Origin: Opitutia bacterium
GTDB taxonomy: Bacteria; Verrucomicrobiota; Verrucomicrobiia; Opitutales; Seribacteraceae
Length of the DNA stretch: 33,628 nucleotides
Direction: 5' to 3'
Assembly: GCA_018645725.1 (NCBI GenBank)
Contig: JABGWD010000461.1
Span: 1-33,628, forward strand
Positions 32,288 to 33,628 of this stretch are shown piece after piece. The notes below the pieces were generated by a model that did no database searches, was not told the origin of the DNA, and worked only from the letters and a program-made list of their open reading frames with translations. Made by a program: the position numbers and the translations under genes. The number at the start of each line of letters is the position of its first letter. Position 1 is the stretch's first letter.

Positions 32288-33067
32288 TTAGGCAGCATCC
32301 TTGCGGTGGGTCCAGCAAGAGAAAGGGATACTCAGAAAATATAGTACCCCCAAGGAAAACAAGAAGATCCATTTTTCCTTCATGAACACCGCTACGCCCA
32401 AGCAGACAGCAAGCAAAACCAACAAGGCCCTGTTCCTCGCGACATTGAACCTGACGTTGCGAAATGAAAAAGTTGGAAACCGGGAAATCATCAACAAGGA
32501 AACGACCGAAACCCATCCAATGACCCAAATCGGATAATTGGACAGAAAGGAATCCTGTCCAAATCGAGCCAGAATAAAATCAAACCCAAGTGGCATCAGC
32601 ACCAAACCAGCCGCCGCAGGCGCGGGCACGCCAAGAAAGTAATTTTTCGTAGGTTTGTTTTCTGATTCACCGAGATGCATAACGTTAAACCGGGCCAACC
32701 TGAATGCGTTGCAGGCAGAGAAAAAAAGAAACGGTATCCAATACCATTCAAGAAGGTGATTTTGGTTGGATGCAACAATCGGATGCCGTATCCACAGATA
32801 GGTAATGATAGCGGGGGCTACCCCAAAACTAATGGTATCCGCCAAGCTGTCGAGTTCTGCTCCAAATGGCGAGAATGCCTTGAGTAGGCGAGCGGAAAGC
32901 CCATCGATCATATCGAAGCAGGCAGCTATCAAAATTAAAAAAACTGCATTTTCCCAATCTGCTTCCAAGGCAAACCTTATTCCAGTAAGACCTGAGCATA
33001 GACCGATAGTCGTAAAAATATTCGGTAAGAGCTTTGGCAAAGAAAGACTGCCGGGCTGTTTTCCCAT
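32288..33067 (-). CDS. pssA: CDP-diacylglycerol--serine O-phosphatidyltransferase
   Basis: Makes phosphatidylserine from CDP-diacylglycerol and serine in the membrane. The 259-residue product has the full CDP-alcohol phosphotransferase motif D-x2-DG-x2-AR-x8-G-x3-D-x3-D: D52, D55, G56, A59, R60, G69, D73 and D77. The start LPNIFTTIGLCSGLTGIRFA is typical of the type II (Bacillus-like) PssA. Several membrane helices follow. A phosphatidylserine decarboxylase gene often sits next to pssA but is not recognised here. It lies nine bases after the stop codon of the upstream gene on the same strand. Confidence 0.95.
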   Translation of the reverse strand: MGKQPGSLSLPKLLPNIFTTIGLCSGLTGIRFALEADWENAVFLILIAACFDMIDGLSARLLKAFSPFGAELDSLADTISFGVAPAIITYLWIRHPIVASNQNHLLEWYWIPFLFFSACNAFRLARFNVMHLGESENKPTKNYFLGVPAPAAAGLVLMPLGFDFILARFGQDSFLSNYPIWVIGWVSVVSLLMISRFPTFSFRNVRFNVARNRALLVLLAVCLGVAVFMKEKWIFLFSLGVLYFLSIPFSCWTHRKDAA

Positions 33068-33076
33068 TGCAGAAGC

Positions 33077-33628
33077 TTATGGACTGATGAGCAAATCGCG
33101 ACGATAAAATCTACGCGGAGGCAATTGCTCGACTCCATAGGAGTATGTGATCAACCTTGTCCAAAGCTCGCATTTTTTAAGATCGAATGGATTGGTAATG
33201 CCTTTTGCGATGCACTCATGCGAATCGGTAAAGAAAACAAAATAATGGGAATCCGCACATCCTCCGCTTAAATTTGAAGTTAGCTCGAAAGGAGAGCCGC
33301 GTCGAATTTCCCTGACGAGGGGTTCCTCCATTTCGCACAACCCGGAGGAAAGCTCAACGGGGATTCTGTTTTCCTGAGACAGCGGACAATCTTCTTGCGG
33401 GAACTCGACCAATTTTCTCAACGGATGAAGGATTCTCGACACTTTGAGAAAAAACCGACTTCCCTTCGAGTAGAGATCCACAACCGTTTCCACGCCCTCT
33501 TTGGGCAACCTCACTAACCTGAACGAAAAAAGACCGGAATGCGGTTGAGGCAAATTTATGTTTGCCGAGAGTTTGGAAACTCGTTGCTCTAGTAAAAGCG
33601 GGTAGGATGGGTTTTGATCGATCAAGAC
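33077..33628 (-). CDS. Unrecognised protein, 5' end cut by window edge
   Basis: At least 183 codons are open from the right edge to TAA at 33079-33077. The first in-frame start codon visible is a TTG at 33625, but the frame is open to the edge, so the real start probably lies outside. The visible part is soluble-looking and slightly basic, with no membrane segment. It contains GCADSHYFVFFTDSHECIAK and PFDLKKCELWTRLITYSYGV, which I do not match to a family. Its nine-base spacing to pssA suggests one transcript. It is not phosphatidylserine decarboxylase by the motifs I can see (no LGST site). Confidence 0.6.
   Translation of the reverse strand, partial: VLIDQNPSYPLLLEQRVSKLSANINLPQPHSGLFSFRLVRLPKEGVETVVDLYSKGSRFFLKVSRILHPLRKLVEFPQEDCPLSQENRIPVELSSGLCEMEEPLVREIRRGSPFELTSNLSGGCADSHYFVFFTDSHECIAKGITNPFDLKKCELWTRLITYSYGVEQLPPRRFYRRDLLISP

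Overview
The window is a 33.6 kb piece of bacterial chromosome, about 45-50% GC by eye. It has dense, mostly housekeeping coding and no rRNA, tRNA, insertion sequence, phage gene or CRISPR array that I could find. Gene content (GltB, a 7Fe ferredoxin, a UbiA-like membrane protein of the type seen in Planctomycetes and Verrucomicrobia, stand-alone heptose nucleotidyltransferase, RodZ, PssA, DUF1538 with P-II-like partner) and the frequent lack of Shine-Dalgarno sequences suggest a Gram-negative, possibly marine member of the Verrucomicrobiota (Opitutales/Puniceicoccales-like). That assignment is an inference, not something the sequence proves.

Layout. 1-3995 (-): glutamate synthase large subunit, cut by the left edge. 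4108-5605 (-): a methyltransferase and a UbiA-like membrane protein, overlapping. 5667-6350 (+): glutaredoxin and 7Fe ferredoxin. 6676-7839 (+): an AraC-type regulator with an unusual C-terminal PAS domain. 7924-10824 (+): a large secreted beta-propeller/PA/M28 peptidase/PDZ protein. 10904-14441 (-): ftsK followed by rodZ, both cell division and shape functions. 14520-19318 (+): manA, then grpE, dnaJ, heptose-phosphate adenylyltransferase, purN and prmA; the last four are tightly packed or overlapping.

19416-32198 is the most interesting part. Two gene groups diverge from a 105-bp gap at 24163-24267. Leftward run a coiled-coil lipoprotein, a duplicated DUF1538 membrane protein with an EF-hand loop in its central insert, and, one base after its stop codon, a cytosolic protein that I read as three tandem P-II-like domains. 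Rightward run an 864-residue protein built entirely on an uninterrupted 36-residue coiled-coil period (24 units' worth without one indel), a GAF-GAF-PAS class III adenylate cyclase with a full catalytic set, and two TPR proteins sharing an unusual DGT loop insert. Because some P-II-like proteins bind adenine nucleotides including cAMP, the two groups could form one cAMP-linked membrane transport/scaffold system. This is a hypothesis from context.

32288-33628 (-): phosphatidylserine synthase, preceded by an unrecognised gene cut by the right edge.
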